DNA of 64,000 bases from UBA4427 sp046351135. GTDB taxonomy: Bacteria > Myxococcota_A > UBA9160 > UBA4427. The stretch lies in assembly GCA_046351135.1 (NCBI GenBank), contig JAXLZA010000009.1:204041-268040 (forward strand). Direction: 5' to 3'. Shown one piece after another: positions 8,396 to 17,619 of this stretch. Under the pieces are notes generated by a model that saw only the letters and a list, made by a program, of their open reading frames with translations, ran no database searches and had not been told where the DNA came from. The first letter of the stretch is position 1; the number at the start of each line of letters is the position of its first letter. The position numbers and the translations under genes are program-made.

Positions 8396-9055
8396 TCAGC
8401 CCTTCTTCCAGAGCGGCTCCGGGATCTCGAAGCCGAGCGGCTTGTCCCAGCCGTTTCGGAACGCGACCTCGTGGGCAGGCCGGCGCGGGGCGATGCCCCA
8501 CTTGCCGGTCGGGTAGCCGAAGGTCACGCAGCAGCTGAAGTTCCATCCGCCCTCTTCCGGGACGCCGAGGATCTTCTTGACCTCGTCGACCTTCATGAAG
8601 AAGGCGCTCGTCAGCGAGCTGCCGACGCCCTCGATGCGGGCGGCGAGCATCGCGTTCCAGACGGCGGGGAAGATCGATCCGCCCGACGTGTCGAACTGAC
8701 AGAAGGCAAAGAGCAGCAGCGGGACGTCCTCGAAGTGCTGCGCGAGGTGGTCCGCCGATCGGTACATCTTCATGAAGTCGATCGACTCGGGATCCTTCGG
8801 CGCGGCGTCCGCGGCGTCGCGCCGGGCCTTGTAGAAGGTCCCCCAGACGACGTCCATGCAGGCCCGGTAGACGGGGCCGAGCTTCGCCTTGACGGCGGGA
8901 TCGTCGACCAGCATGAAGCGCCAGTTCTGGGTGTTCCCGCCGGAGGGCGCGCGGATCGCCGCGTCCAGGATCTTCTTCTGGACCAGGGTCGGAATCGGGT
9001 CCTTCTTCAGCCTACGCATCGCACGGGTGGTGTAGAGGGCTTCGTAGGCGTCCAT
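8396..9055 (-). CDS. Nitroreductase family flavoprotein
   Basis: A 219-residue FMN-dependent nitroreductase-fold protein. The N-terminal TTRAMRRLKKDPIP and APSGGNTQNWRF contain the conserved FMN-contacting Arg and Ser/Asn positions, and GVGSSLTSAF and FGYPTGKWG match the C-terminal half of the fold. The ATG at 9055 has a strong ribosome site (AAGGAGCAGG); the frame stays open upstream but that extension lacks family similarity. Reactions in this family range from nitro reduction to enone reduction and dehalogenation; the substrate here is unknown. Confidence 0.87.
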   Translation of the reverse strand: MDAYEALYTTRAMRRLKKDPIPTLVQKKILDAAIRAPSGGNTQNWRFMLVDDPAVKAKLGPVYRACMDVVWGTFYKARRDAADAAPKDPESIDFMKMYRSADHLAQHFEDVPLLLFAFCQFDTSGGSIFPAVWNAMLAARIEGVGSSLTSAFFMKVDEVKKILGVPEEGGWNFSCCVTFGYPTGKWGIAPRRPAHEVAFRNGWDKPLGFEIPEPLWKKG

Positions 9056-9281
9056 GTCCTGCTCCTTCGGATTCCGAATGGGGTCCAGATGAGACTCGCG
9101 CGCGGGCCGCAGCCGCTCGGGCCGTCGATCGGACGCGACCCGGGCCGGGGGACGATAACAGCCTCGGCGCGCGTCGGGCCACCGCCGTGTATCGTCGCCG
9201 AACGGTGCAGTCGGGGCCCCGGGCACCCCGACTCCGGGCGGCACGCATCGGCGCGCGCCCGGGCGCCGAAGGGAGGTTCGC

Positions 9282-10613
9282 GTGTTCTACGGCTGGATCA
9301 TGGTCGCGGTCGCCTTCGTCACGCAGTTCATCTCCTCGGGCGTCATCTTCTACACCTTCGGCATCGCGCTCAAGGAGTGGACGGTCGAGTTCGACGCCGG
9401 TCGGCTCGGCGTGTCGGGCATCCACTTCGTCCTGCCCTGGGCCGGTGCGGCGATCGCTCCCTTCGTCGGCCGGCTCGCGAGTCGCGGCCACCTCCGGCTG
9501 CTGATTCCGGCCGGCGCCGTCGCCGCGGGCGTCGGATTCTGCGCGATCTCCCAGGCCACCGAGCTCTGGCAGCTGTACGTCGTCTATCCGCTGCTCATGG
9601 CCTACGCGTCCGGAACGCTCTCCGGTGTCGGGGCGTCGACGCTGGTCGTGAACTGGTTCTCGCAGACCCGCGCGACGGCGCTCGGCCTCTCGCAGATCGG
9701 TGCGTCGGCCGGCGGCATGATCATGGCGCCGCTCACGGTCTCGCTCTTCCGGGCCCACGGCTGGCGCGACGTCTATCTCGGGTTCGGCCTCGTCATCCTC
9801 GCCGTCGCGCCGGTGCTCGCGTGGCTGATCGTCGGCCGGCCTGCCGATCGCGGCCTGCAGCCCGACGGCGTCGCCGCACCGACCGCGGCCCCCGGCGCCG
9901 CCGCCCAGATGGCGGCCGCCTCATCCTCGAAGGCCGCATCCGTCGCCACTCCCGCCCCCGCTTCCGCCCCCGCTTCCGCCGCAGCCCCCGCCTCAGCCTC
10001 GAACGGCCCTCGGCCGGAAGCGCCCGCACCGACCGGCAGCGCCCGCGCGGCCCTGCGCGAGACGAACCTCTGGCTGATCGCGTTCATCACGGGCGTCGGC
10101 TTCATGCTCTCGAGCGTCGTCGTGACCCACCTCGTCGCGATGGCGACCGACGCCGGCATCGAGCCGCTGCGGGCCTCGCGCCTGCTCGCGATCATGGCGA
10201 CCGTCGCCGCCTTCGGGAAGGTCGTGTTCGGCCGCCTCGCCGATCGCGCGGGCGAACGGACCGCCTACGCGGTCTCGATCGCGCTCGAGGTCGTCGCCCT
10301 CGGCGGCATCCTGCTGCTGCCGACGAGCCTCGCGCTCGAGGGCATCACGGCGATCCTCGGCCTCGGGATCGGCGGCAACCTCCCGCTCTCCGCGGCTCTG
10401 ATCGCCCGGACCTTCGGGCCGACCGCCTTCGGCCCGATGATGGGCCTGAAGACGATGCTGATGACGCCGCTCGTCGCGACGGGCACGCCCTTCGCGGGCT
10501 GGATCTTCGACGAGACCGGCAGCTACCGGATCGCGTTCACCGTCTTTCTCGGCCTGGTCCTGCTCTCGCTCGCCGCGCTCTGGCGCGTGCGGCCGGCGGA
10601 AGCGCGGGCCTGA
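9282..10613 (+). CDS. MFS transporter with Ala/Pro-rich central loop
   Basis: A 443-residue major-facilitator protein with about 12 membrane segments, most like the oxalate/formate-antiporter or monocarboxylate group (MFYGWIMVAVAFVTQF at the N-terminus). The GTG start at 9282 follows a GGGAGG ribosome site. The loop between the two six-helix halves is about 60 residues of Ala/Pro/Ser-rich low-complexity sequence (coded around 9870-10050). It probably moves small organic acids by proton symport. The 3' end overlaps the convergent pilin-like gene by 91 bp. Confidence 0.88.
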   Translation: MFYGWIMVAVAFVTQFISSGVIFYTFGIALKEWTVEFDAGRLGVSGIHFVLPWAGAAIAPFVGRLASRGHLRLLIPAGAVAAGVGFCAISQATELWQLYVVYPLLMAYASGTLSGVGASTLVVNWFSQTRATALGLSQIGASAGGMIMAPLTVSLFRAHGWRDVYLGFGLVILAVAPVLAWLIVGRPADRGLQPDGVAAPTAAPGAAAQMAAASSSKAASVATPAPASAPASAAAPASASNGPRPEAPAPTGSARAALRETNLWLIAFITGVGFMLSSVVVTHLVAMATDAGIEPLRASRLLAIMATVAAFGKVVFGRLADRAGERTAYAVSIALEVVALGGILLLPTSLALEGITAILGLGIGGNLPLSAALIARTFGPTAFGPMMGLKTMLMTPLVATGTPFAGWIFDETGSYRIAFTVFLGLVLLSLAALWRVRPAEARA

Positions 10614-11371
10614 GCCCGGCGCGATCGGCCGAGGCGCACGAGCAGCAGCGCTGCGAACGGCTCGAGTCCGACGAGGCCGCACGTCGTCCCCGATCCCGAG
10701 GATCCGCTCGCTGCTCCGCTGCTCGCCGAGCCGCCGGACGTACTGCTCGTCGACGCGGCCGAGCCGCCCGACGTGCTCGTCGCGGAAGCGACGGAGCCGC
10801 CGGTCGTCGTCGAGACGGCCCCGGTGCTGGTGTCGTAGAGGATCTCGCGGCCGGCGACGAGGTTGTAGACATAACGACAGGTCGTCGTCCCCTGCACCGT
10901 CGCGAGCCAGACCGCCGCGCCTGCCGTCGTCGAGACGGTCGGGGCCGCGCTCAGCAGGCTCGACCAGAGCCCGGCGCATTCGCTCGCCGTGACCGCCCCG
11001 TCGCCGCCGGTGGAGACCGAGTTCTCCGGCCAGCCCACGTCGTTGACACCGATCGTCGTCCCGCCTTCAGCCGCGACCGAATCGATGCCGCCGCTCGCGC
11101 CCCGCGCGATCCACTTCGCGTGCACCAGCGCGACCGCTTCCCGGAAGGACTTCCCGGCTCCGGAGACCTGCGCCGAGTGGGCGTCGTCGGACAGGTCGAC
11201 GAAGCGCGAGAGGGCCGCGGCGGCGAGCAGCCCGAGGACCACGATCACGACCGCGGTCTCGATCAGGCTGAATCCGGCCGCAGCGCGTGCGAGGCTTTGC
11301 GAGCCGCCCGGTACGGGCACGACCCGCCTGACGGCAAACGAACGGAAGACGCCCCGACGTCTGTGCATCAC
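10523..11371 (-). CDS. Type IV pilin-like protein with extended C-terminus
   Basis: The prepilin peptidase site is clear: G33 | F-S-L-I-E with Glu at mature position 5 and a hydrophobic helix (AVVIVVLGLLAAAALSRF). The middle resembles a small pseudopilin, with two Cys likely forming a disulfide. A Ser/Thr/Gly-rich linker then leads to a second segment, CGLVGLEPFAALLLVRLG then RSRR, which looks like a C-terminal sorting tag (Cys-Gly, short hydrophobic stretch, Arg cluster). The frame continues about 27 residues past this, antisense to the MFS 3' end, suggesting a lost stop codon. The start is GTG 11371 or ATG 11368. Confidence 0.75.
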   Translation of the reverse strand: MMHRRRGVFRSFAVRRVVPVPGGSQSLARAAAGFSLIETAVVIVVLGLLAAAALSRFVDLSDDAHSAQVSGAGKSFREAVALVHAKWIARGASGGIDSVAAEGGTTIGVNDVGWPENSVSTGGDGAVTASECAGLWSSLLSAAPTVSTTAGAAVWLATVQGTTTCRYVYNLVAGREILYDTSTGAVSTTTGGSVASATSTSGGSAASTSSTSGGSASSGAASGSSGSGTTCGLVGLEPFAALLLVRLGRSRRAQARASAGRTRQSAASESRTRPRKTVNAIR

Positions 11372-11539
11372 CTGATGCTATCCCCTTCTCCGACCGCGTC
11401 GACTACGCTGAATGCAGAGGGTGGGGGGCGGATCGCCGACCGCGACCAGGCGGGACGACGGCGGGCCGCGATCGGGTCGGCCGCCGACGGGTGCGGTTGG
11501 CCGCAACGCTCGCCGCGCCGTCCACAGGAGGGTTCGAGC

Positions 11540-12406
11540 ATGGCCGGATCGATCACACCCGGGCGATCGCCTTCGAAGATCGAGGTCGAGCCGATCCTGG
11601 CGGATTTCGGCGCCGTGGTGCGCGGGCTCGACTTCCGCGACCCCGACGCGGTGAAGTCGATCCAGGAGCTCGTCCACGAGCACGGGCTCCTCTTCCTCCG
11701 CGACCAGAAGCTGACCAACGCCGAGCAGATGGAGGCGGCGGGTCGGTTCGGCGAGCTCGGCGTCTACCCGCTCCAGGCGGCGGCCGGGGCGATGGAGCCC
11801 CTCGAGTTCATCGAAGACGGCCCCGACGATCCGCCGAAGGCCGACGGCTGGCATAGCGACGTCAGCTGGATCGAGAAGCCACCGGTGCTCGCGTTCCTCT
11901 CGATGCTCGAGGTCCCCGACCGCGGGGGGGACACGATGTGGGTCGACACGGCGAAGGCCTGGGACACGCTCTCCCCGACGATGCAGGAGATCGCGGCGAA
12001 GCTCTCGGTCTACCACGACATCAGCGAGGCCAATCGCCAGATCTTCCTGCGCAAATGGGGCCAGGCGATCATCGACCGGACGAAGGAGCGCTACGGCATG
12101 GGGACGACCCATCCCCTCGTCCGCCAGCATCCCGTCACCGGCCGCCGCAGCCTCTACCTCGCCGGCTACTTCATGAAGCACATCGTCGGCCTGAACGAAG
12201 CCGAGAGCGAGGCACTGCTCGGCTTCTTCATGCGCCACGCGACGGCGCCGGAGCGCGCGGTCCGCTGGCGCTGGCGGGAGAACGACTTCGCCATCTGGGA
12301 CGAGCGCCGCACGATGCACCGCGCCCTCGGCGACCACTTCCCCCGCCGCCGCCGCGTCCGCCGCTGCACCGTCCTCGGCGAGCGGCCGATCGCGGCGTTC
12401 GGCTGA
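11540..12406 (+). CDS. TauD/TfdA-type Fe(II)/2-oxoglutarate dioxygenase
   Basis: A 288-residue non-heme iron dioxygenase. The iron-binding HxD is WHSDVSW (H105, D107), the distal His is in TMHRAL (H260), and the basic segment after it (RRRRVRRCTV) should hold the Arg that binds 2-oxoglutarate. The family hydroxylates substrates such as taurine, 2,4-D or sulfate esters, often releasing a leaving group; the substrate is not identifiable. The ATG at 11540 has a CAGGAGGG ribosome site. The much longer open frame upstream is only a consequence of high G+C. Confidence 0.87.
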   Translation: MAGSITPGRSPSKIEVEPILADFGAVVRGLDFRDPDAVKSIQELVHEHGLLFLRDQKLTNAEQMEAAGRFGELGVYPLQAAAGAMEPLEFIEDGPDDPPKADGWHSDVSWIEKPPVLAFLSMLEVPDRGGDTMWVDTAKAWDTLSPTMQEIAAKLSVYHDISEANRQIFLRKWGQAIIDRTKERYGMGTTHPLVRQHPVTGRRSLYLAGYFMKHIVGLNEAESEALLGFFMRHATAPERAVRWRWRENDFAIWDERRTMHRALGDHFPRRRRVRRCTVLGERPIAAFG

Positions 12407-12421
12407 ACACCGCGATCGGCC
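12384..12421. terminator. 12-bp perfect stem-loop across the dioxygenase stop
   Basis: GGCCGATCGCGG (12384-12395) and CCGCGATCGGCC (12410-12421) form a perfect 12-bp stem with a 14-nt loop that contains the TGA of the dioxygenase gene. It lies between convergent genes and could end both transcripts, although no T-run follows. Confidence 0.55.
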
Positions 12422-12434
12422 TGGGCGGGCTCGA

Positions 12435-13004
12435 CTACCGGGCCGGTGCGGCCGGAACGAACTGCGGCAGCAGAACGCTGTCGATGATCCAGACGGTGCC
12501 GTTCGTCGCGCGCACGCCCTGGCAGCTCGTCGTCGACTGATTGATCTGCGGCCCCTGTCCGTTCTCGTAGTCGAGGAAGACGGTCTGACCCTGAAGCGTC
12601 CTGACTTCCCGGGGATAGACGGAGACGCGCGGATCCTGGCTGCCCGGCGAGACGTGGTAGGTCAGGACCGCGGGCAGCAGCGTCGTCGGGTTCGCCACCA
12701 GCAGGTTCACGAGGGCGGAGGGCAGCGCTTCGAAGGCCTGGTTCGTCGGTGCGTAGACGGTCAGGTTGACGTTCGGGTCGCTGAGCGCGCCGCCGAGACC
12801 GGCGAGCGAAACGAGGTTGAAGAGCGTACTCAGCTGCGGGGTGTCCTCGGCCGCCTCCGCGATCGTTCCGGGATAGTGGACGAGCGGCGTGCGCAGGCAT
12901 TGCCGGTACTTCCCGAAGTCGAAGCGGCCCGTGGCATGGCCCGGAGCCGCGATGAGCGAGCAGAAGACGGTCATCGCAATGCAGAATCGTCGGAAGGCAT
13001 TCAT
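12435..13004 (-). CDS. Secreted fasciclin (FAS1) domain protein
   Basis: A 189-residue exported protein. The ATG at 13004 has a GGGAGATC ribosome site and begins a signal peptide (MNAFRRF, hydrophobic core CIAMTVFCSLIAAPGHA). The body is one FAS1 domain: NLTVYAPTNQAFEALP is the first conserved FAS1 box, LLPAVLTYHV the second, and NGTVWIIDSVLLP the closing strand. FAS1 domains mediate cell-surface or matrix adhesion. The Cys pair (QCLRTPL, TSCQG) may form a disulfide. Confidence 0.87.
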   Translation of the reverse strand: MNAFRRFCIAMTVFCSLIAAPGHATGRFDFGKYRQCLRTPLVHYPGTIAEAAEDTPQLSTLFNLVSLAGLGGALSDPNVNLTVYAPTNQAFEALPSALVNLLVANPTTLLPAVLTYHVSPGSQDPRVSVYPREVRTLQGQTVFLDYENGQGPQINQSTTSCQGVRATNGTVWIIDSVLLPQFVPAAPAR

Positions 13005-13397
13005 GATCGGATCTCCCAGTTCATCGTTTGAAGTGCAACCACATCGAATTTCGAGCCCAGAAGACGACCGAGCCACCGGACCACTCGAGGGTAGGCGTCT
13101 CGTTCGTTCGGGACGGACCCGCCGCGCGAGCCGCCTGCGACGCCTCGCGCGGGATACGAGCGCTCGATCGTCCATGCCCGAGCCTTCGGACCCTAGATTC
13201 CGTTCGAGGCGCTGTCTCGACGTCCGCGTCGTGTAGCGTGATTTTTTTCAGGAGAAGGAGCGAATCGGTGAGCCGACTTCCGCGCGAACCCGCGCGGGCG
13301 CCCCAGTGCGCTCTCGGCGCCGGTCACCGCCGGGGGAGAACCGATGCTCGCTCCGGGACCGACGATCCCCGACGGTGTCGGGCGGTCGGGGTGGGAC
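13005..13397. other. Intergenic region without a recognisable gene
   Basis: This stretch of 393 bp separates the fasciclin gene start from the parC-type gene stop, both on the minus strand. It should hold the fasciclin promoter and the end of the topoisomerase transcript. A T7 run sits near 13240 but I see no stem beside it. Plus-strand frames here are open but carry no recognisable protein. Confidence 0.6.
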
Positions 13398-15446
13398 TCA
13401 GAACAGATCGCCCTGCTTCGGTCGGACGGACCTGCCCGGTGGCTGACCTTTGGGCGACGAAGCGCGGCCGCTGCCGCCGCCTTCCTCGCCCCCGTCGCCG
13501 GACGCCTTGCGCGCCCCGCCCTTCGGCCCCGAGCCCGCCGGCGCCGCGGTGAAGCGGACCTTCGCGACGGGCTTCGGCGCGAGGCGCGTCCCGCGCGCGT
13601 TCGGGCTCGTCAGCTCGAGCTCACGCAGATCGAACTTCATGTCCTTGAGCCGCTGGCGCTTCGCGGGGACGAACTCCATCTCGACCGTGCCCGTCTCGCC
13701 GGCGGGCAGGAGGAGATCGATCTTGCCTTCCTTGTCCTTGATGAGCTGGTATTCCTTGTTCCGGATGAACTTCTCGATCCGGATGCGCTTCGCGAAGGCG
13801 GTGCGGGACTTGTCGCGGTAGACGACGGTGAACTCCTTGCCCTTCTCCTCGTCGAAGACTTCGGCGTAGAGGAGCGGCGCCGTGAAGAGGACCTTCTCCG
13901 GAGCGTTCATGATCCGGTAGGTGCCGTCCTTCGCGATCGCGAGCACGTTCTCGAACTCGGAGACGTTGAGCTTGAAGAGCTCGCCGCGGACCTCGGTACC
14001 GAAATAGCTCGTCTCCTTGTCGTAGGAGAGCTTCAGGTTCTGGCGGGCGACGGCCTTCTTGTCGACGGCCTGGATCTCGGTGATCCGCGTCTTGCGCGGG
14101 TAGCGCGCGCCGTACTTCTTGAGCATGCCCTCGAGATACTGGATGGTCGTCTTGACCATGTTCTTCAGCTTGCGGTCGATCTCGGCGATCTTCTTGTCGA
14201 TCTCCTCGATTTCCTTGCGGTTCTTCTCGATGTCGTAGGCCGAGATCCGCCGGATGCGCAGGTCGAGGAGCCGCGTCACGTCCTCGTCGACCATGGGCCG
14301 CACGAAGAGCTTTTCGAAGGCCTTCATGCCGGAGACGACGGCCTGGCGGACGGCGTCCGAGGTCGTCTTGTCCTCGATCTGCTTGTAGACGCGCTTCTCG
14401 ACGAAGATCTGCTCTAGGGTCAGCCAGTGCTTGCGGTCGACGAGCTCGCCGCGGTCGTACTCGAGCTCGCGCTTCAGCTGGTCCTTGAGCCGATCGGTCA
14501 GCCGCCGGGTGATCTCGCTGACCGTCAGCTGGACCGGCTTGCGGTCGTCGATCACGATCAGGTTCGAGGCGACCGAGACGGAGCAGTCCGTATACGCGTA
14601 GAGCTGCGGGATGACCTCGTCGGCGTCTACGCCGCGGGGCAGCTCGAGCTCGATCTCGACCCGTTCGGTCGTGAAGTCGTTGATCGACGCGATCTTGACG
14701 CGGCCCTTCTGGACCGCCGCCTCGATCGAAGCGATGATCGACTCGGTCGTCGTCCCGAACGGCAGCTCGCGGATGACGACGGTCTTGCGGTCCTTCGCCT
14801 CGATCCGCGCGCGGACGTCGACCTTGCCGCGGCCGTCTTCGTAGGCCGCGACGTCCATCAGGCCGCCCTGCGCGAAGTCCGGGAAGAGCTCGAACTCCTC
14901 CTTGTTGAGCACCGCGATCTGCGCCTGCCAGATCTCCGGCAGATTATGAGGGAGGATGCGCGTCGACATGCCGACGGCGATGCCCTCGGCGCCGGTCATC
15001 AGGACGACGGGCAGCTTCGCGGGAAGGGAGACCGGCTCGTCGTTGCGCCCGTCGTAGGACGGCACGAACTCCGTCAGCGCCGGGTGGAACATGGTCTCGA
15101 GCGCGAGCTCGGTCAGCCGGCACTCGATGTAGCGCGGGGCGGCGGCGGCATGGCCGGTCAGCAGGTTCCCGAAGTTCCCCTGCCGCTCGATGAAGTAGTC
15201 CTTGTTCGCCAGCACGACGAGCGCGTCGCCGATCGACGCGTCGCCATGGGGATGGAGCTTCATCGTGTCGCCGATGACGTTGGCCACCTTGTGGAAGCGG
15301 CCGTCGTTCATGCGGAAGAGCGTATGCAGGATGCGGCGCTGGACCGGCTTCAGGCCGTCGCGCAGATCGGGGATCGCGCGATCGAGGATGAAGTAGCTCG
15401 CATACTCGATGAAGTGGTCCTTCATCAGCGATTCGAGGCGACTCAT
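13398..15446 (-). CDS. parC: DNA topoisomerase IV-type subunit A
   Basis: The 682-residue breakage-reunion subunit of a type IIA topoisomerase. The winged helix and catalytic tyrosine are clear: AAAPRYIECRLTELA with Tyr106, plus DGLKPVQRRIL near the N-terminus. A coiled coil around residues 400-450 matches the tower/coiled-coil arm. The C-terminal domain is short, has no GyrA box, and ends in a Gly/Pro/Ser-rich tail of about 50 residues. It is therefore more like ParC, or the compact second type IIA enzyme of some phyla, than GyrA. It starts 1 nt after the parE-type stop. Confidence 0.87.
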   Translation of the reverse strand: MSRLESLMKDHFIEYASYFILDRAIPDLRDGLKPVQRRILHTLFRMNDGRFHKVANVIGDTMKLHPHGDASIGDALVVLANKDYFIERQGNFGNLLTGHAAAAPRYIECRLTELALETMFHPALTEFVPSYDGRNDEPVSLPAKLPVVLMTGAEGIAVGMSTRILPHNLPEIWQAQIAVLNKEEFELFPDFAQGGLMDVAAYEDGRGKVDVRARIEAKDRKTVVIRELPFGTTTESIIASIEAAVQKGRVKIASINDFTTERVEIELELPRGVDADEVIPQLYAYTDCSVSVASNLIVIDDRKPVQLTVSEITRRLTDRLKDQLKRELEYDRGELVDRKHWLTLEQIFVEKRVYKQIEDKTTSDAVRQAVVSGMKAFEKLFVRPMVDEDVTRLLDLRIRRISAYDIEKNRKEIEEIDKKIAEIDRKLKNMVKTTIQYLEGMLKKYGARYPRKTRITEIQAVDKKAVARQNLKLSYDKETSYFGTEVRGELFKLNVSEFENVLAIAKDGTYRIMNAPEKVLFTAPLLYAEVFDEEKGKEFTVVYRDKSRTAFAKRIRIEKFIRNKEYQLIKDKEGKIDLLLPAGETGTVEMEFVPAKRQRLKDMKFDLRELELTSPNARGTRLAPKPVAKVRFTAAPAGSGPKGGARKASGDGGEEGGGSGRASSPKGQPPGRSVRPKQGDLF

Positions 15447-15447
15447 A

Positions 15448-17337
15448 TCACAGCACGTCCGTCGCGAGGTTGTCGACGATGAAGTCGCGGCGCTCGGGGG
15501 TGTTCTTGCCCATGAAGAACTCGAGGCTGCGGGCGACCTCGCCCATCGAGCCGACGTCGACCGGCACGAGGCGCATGTCCTTCCCGATGAACTGCCCGAA
15601 CTCCTTCGGGCTGATCTCGCCGAGGCCCTTGAAGCGGGTCACCTCGGCGCCCTTCAGCGCCGCCGTCGCTGCGTCGCGCTCCTGCTCCGAATAGCAGTAG
15701 CGGGTCTCGGCCTTGTTGCGGACGCGGAAGAGCGGCGTCTCGAGGATGAAGACGTGGCCCTTGAGCACGAGGTCCTCGAAGTAGCGCAGGAAGAAGGTCA
15801 GCAGCAGGTTTCGGATGTGCATCCCGTCGACGTCGGCGTCGGTCGCGAGCACGACCCGGTTGTACCGCAGACCCTCGAGCGAGTCCTCGATCCCGAGCGC
15901 CCGCATGATGTTGTAGAGCTCTTCGTTCTTGTAGATGGCGTCGCGCTTGAGGCCGTGGCAGTTGAGCGGCTTGCCCTTCAGCGAGAAGATCGCCTGGGTA
16001 TAGACGTCGCGGGTCGGGACCATGACGCCGGCCGCCGAGTCGCCCTCCGACAGGAAGATCGTCGTCTCGTCCCGGCGCTTCGTCGTCTGGTCGTCGTAGT
16101 GGTACTTGCAGTCGGTCAGCTTCGGGATCCGGATCGCGACCTTCTTCGCGCGGTCCCGGGCCTCCTTCTTGATGGCCGAGAGCTCCTTCCGGATGCGCTC
16201 GTTCATCGTGACCTTCTCGAGGATCGTCTTCGCGTCCTCGGGATGCTCGTGGAGGAAGCGGACGACCTTGTCGCGCACCGCCGGCACGAGCCAGCCCCGC
16301 ACGTCCGCCGAGCCGAGCTTGTTCTTCGTCTGGCTCTCGAAGACCGGGTCCTGGAGCTTGACCGCAACCGCCGCGATGAGCCCGTCGCGGACGTCTTCGC
16401 CGGCGAAGCTCTTCTTGAAGTGCTCGTTGACGGCCTTGAGGATCCCCTCGCGGAAGGCGCTCTGATGCGTCCCGCCGTCGTTCGTGTACTGGCCGTTCAC
16501 GAAGGAGAAATAGGACTCACCGTAGGAGTTGCCGTGGGTGAACGCGAACTCGAAGCGGTCGCCCTCGCAGTGGGCGATCTCGTAGAGGGGCTCGGCGTCG
16601 CCGATCTCGTCGGTCAGCAGATCCTTGAGGCCGTTCTTGCTCTGATAGGTCTCACCGTTGTAGGCGAGCTTGAGCCCGCTGTTCAGGTAGGCGTAGTAGC
16701 GCAGGCGGTGGGCGATGAACTCCTCGCGCCACTCGTATTTGCCGAAGATCTCGGTATCCGGCGTGAAGCGGATCCAGGTCCCGTTCGGCTCGTCGGTCTT
16801 GCCGTCCTTCTCGCTCTTGAGCTTCCCGCGCTCGAACGTCGCGTGCTTGAATCGGCCGTCGCGGACGCTCTTCACCTCGAAGGAGGAGGAGAGCGCGTTG
16901 ACCGCCTTCGTGCCGACGCCGTTCAGACCGACCGAGAACTGGAAGACGTCGTCGTTGTACTTGCCGCCCGTGTTGATCTGGCTGACGCAGTCGACGACCT
17001 TGCCCAGCGGAATGCCGCGGCCGTAGTCGCGGATCTCCACCGTCGCGCCGTCGCGGGCGATCTCGATCTTCTTGCCCGCGCCCATGATGAACTCGTCGAT
17101 CGAGTTGTCGACGACCTCCTTCAGCATGACGTAGATGCCGTCGACGGGCGTCGAGCCGTCGCCGAGGCGGCCGATGTACATGCCGGTCCGCAGGCGGATG
17201 TGGGACAGCGCGTCGAGCGTCTGGATCGCCTTCTCGTCGTAGGCGACCTTCGCACCGGTCGGGGCGCCAGAAGGGGCCGCGGACGCGGCGGCTCCCCTGG
17301 CGGCGGGGGCGGAAGTCTGGGCGGCTGCCTTCGTCAT
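15448..17337 (-). CDS. parE: DNA topoisomerase IV-type subunit B (ATPase)
   Basis: GHKL ATPase plus TOPRIM subunit, about 629 residues from ATG 17337. ATP-site motifs are VVDNSIDEF, YGRGIPLGKVVD and GLNGVGTKAVNAL; TOPRIM motifs are LSEGDSAAG and TDADVDGMHIRNLLL. SLKGKPLNCHG replaces the PLRGKILNV of gyrases and fits ParE. The chosen start precedes an Ala/Pro-rich N-terminal tail of about 30 residues; an upstream in-frame start at 17481 would add low-complexity sequence. It forms the A2B2 enzyme with the next gene, which decatenates or relaxes DNA using ATP. Confidence 0.88.
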   Translation of the reverse strand: MTKAAAQTSAPAARGAAASAAPSGAPTGAKVAYDEKAIQTLDALSHIRLRTGMYIGRLGDGSTPVDGIYVMLKEVVDNSIDEFIMGAGKKIEIARDGATVEIRDYGRGIPLGKVVDCVSQINTGGKYNDDVFQFSVGLNGVGTKAVNALSSSFEVKSVRDGRFKHATFERGKLKSEKDGKTDEPNGTWIRFTPDTEIFGKYEWREEFIAHRLRYYAYLNSGLKLAYNGETYQSKNGLKDLLTDEIGDAEPLYEIAHCEGDRFEFAFTHGNSYGESYFSFVNGQYTNDGGTHQSAFREGILKAVNEHFKKSFAGEDVRDGLIAAVAVKLQDPVFESQTKNKLGSADVRGWLVPAVRDKVVRFLHEHPEDAKTILEKVTMNERIRKELSAIKKEARDRAKKVAIRIPKLTDCKYHYDDQTTKRRDETTIFLSEGDSAAGVMVPTRDVYTQAIFSLKGKPLNCHGLKRDAIYKNEELYNIMRALGIEDSLEGLRYNRVVLATDADVDGMHIRNLLLTFFLRYFEDLVLKGHVFILETPLFRVRNKAETRYCYSEQERDAATAALKGAEVTRFKGLGEISPKEFGQFIGKDMRLVPVDVGSMGEVARSLEFFMGKNTPERRDFIVDNLATDVL

Positions 17338-17569
17338 CGGGACGCGTTCGACCTCTTCTCCATGCGGTCCACCGAGCAAGGGTCGGGCCGTCGCGAGCCT
17401 CCCGATCGGGAGATCCGCGCGCCGAGCACGAGCTGGGGGTGGGGGCGGGGCACAGGGTCGGCCATCTCGGGCTGGCGTCAAGGTGAGGCCGTCGGAGTTC
17501 GGGGGGATGCCATCGATTCACACCTCGACCCGCAAAATCCGCTCATGGCCCCGGGTGCGCCAATCTCTT

Positions 17570-17610
17570 GTATTGACGTGTATTGACGTCAAATTCTTGC
17601 AGTCTAGACT
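17570..17610 (+). promoter_or_regulatory. Promoter with tandem TATTGACG repeats
   Basis: TATTGACGtg is followed directly by TATTGACGtc (17571 and 17581), a 10-bp tandem repeat. The second copy supplies a -35 box TTGACG (17583-17588), with TAGACT (17605-17610) 16 nt later as -10. AGTCTAGACT at 17601-17610 is a perfect palindrome. Transcription would begin almost at the ATG (17620), which has no Shine-Dalgarno, so the message may be leaderless. Helical-turn-spaced repeats are typical of ribbon-helix-helix operators. Confidence 0.6.
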
Positions 17611-17619
17611 GCCGCCGTC

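Noticed and set aside
9870..10050. Repeat array or CRISPR-like element in the MFS gene
   Set aside because: It is an in-frame Ala/Pro/Ser low-complexity linker without regular spacing or spacers.
8471..12406. 1,311-codon plus-strand open frame
   Set aside because: Only the last 289 codons (dioxygenase) are real; the upstream part is antisense or out of frame to the nitroreductase, MFS and pilin-like genes.
13236..13247. T7 run as a terminator
   Set aside because: No stem of useful length flanks it on either strand.
13028..13552. Possible plus-strand gene in the gap after parC
   Set aside because: Overlaps the parC 3' end, is Arg-rich throughout, and has no domain-like content.
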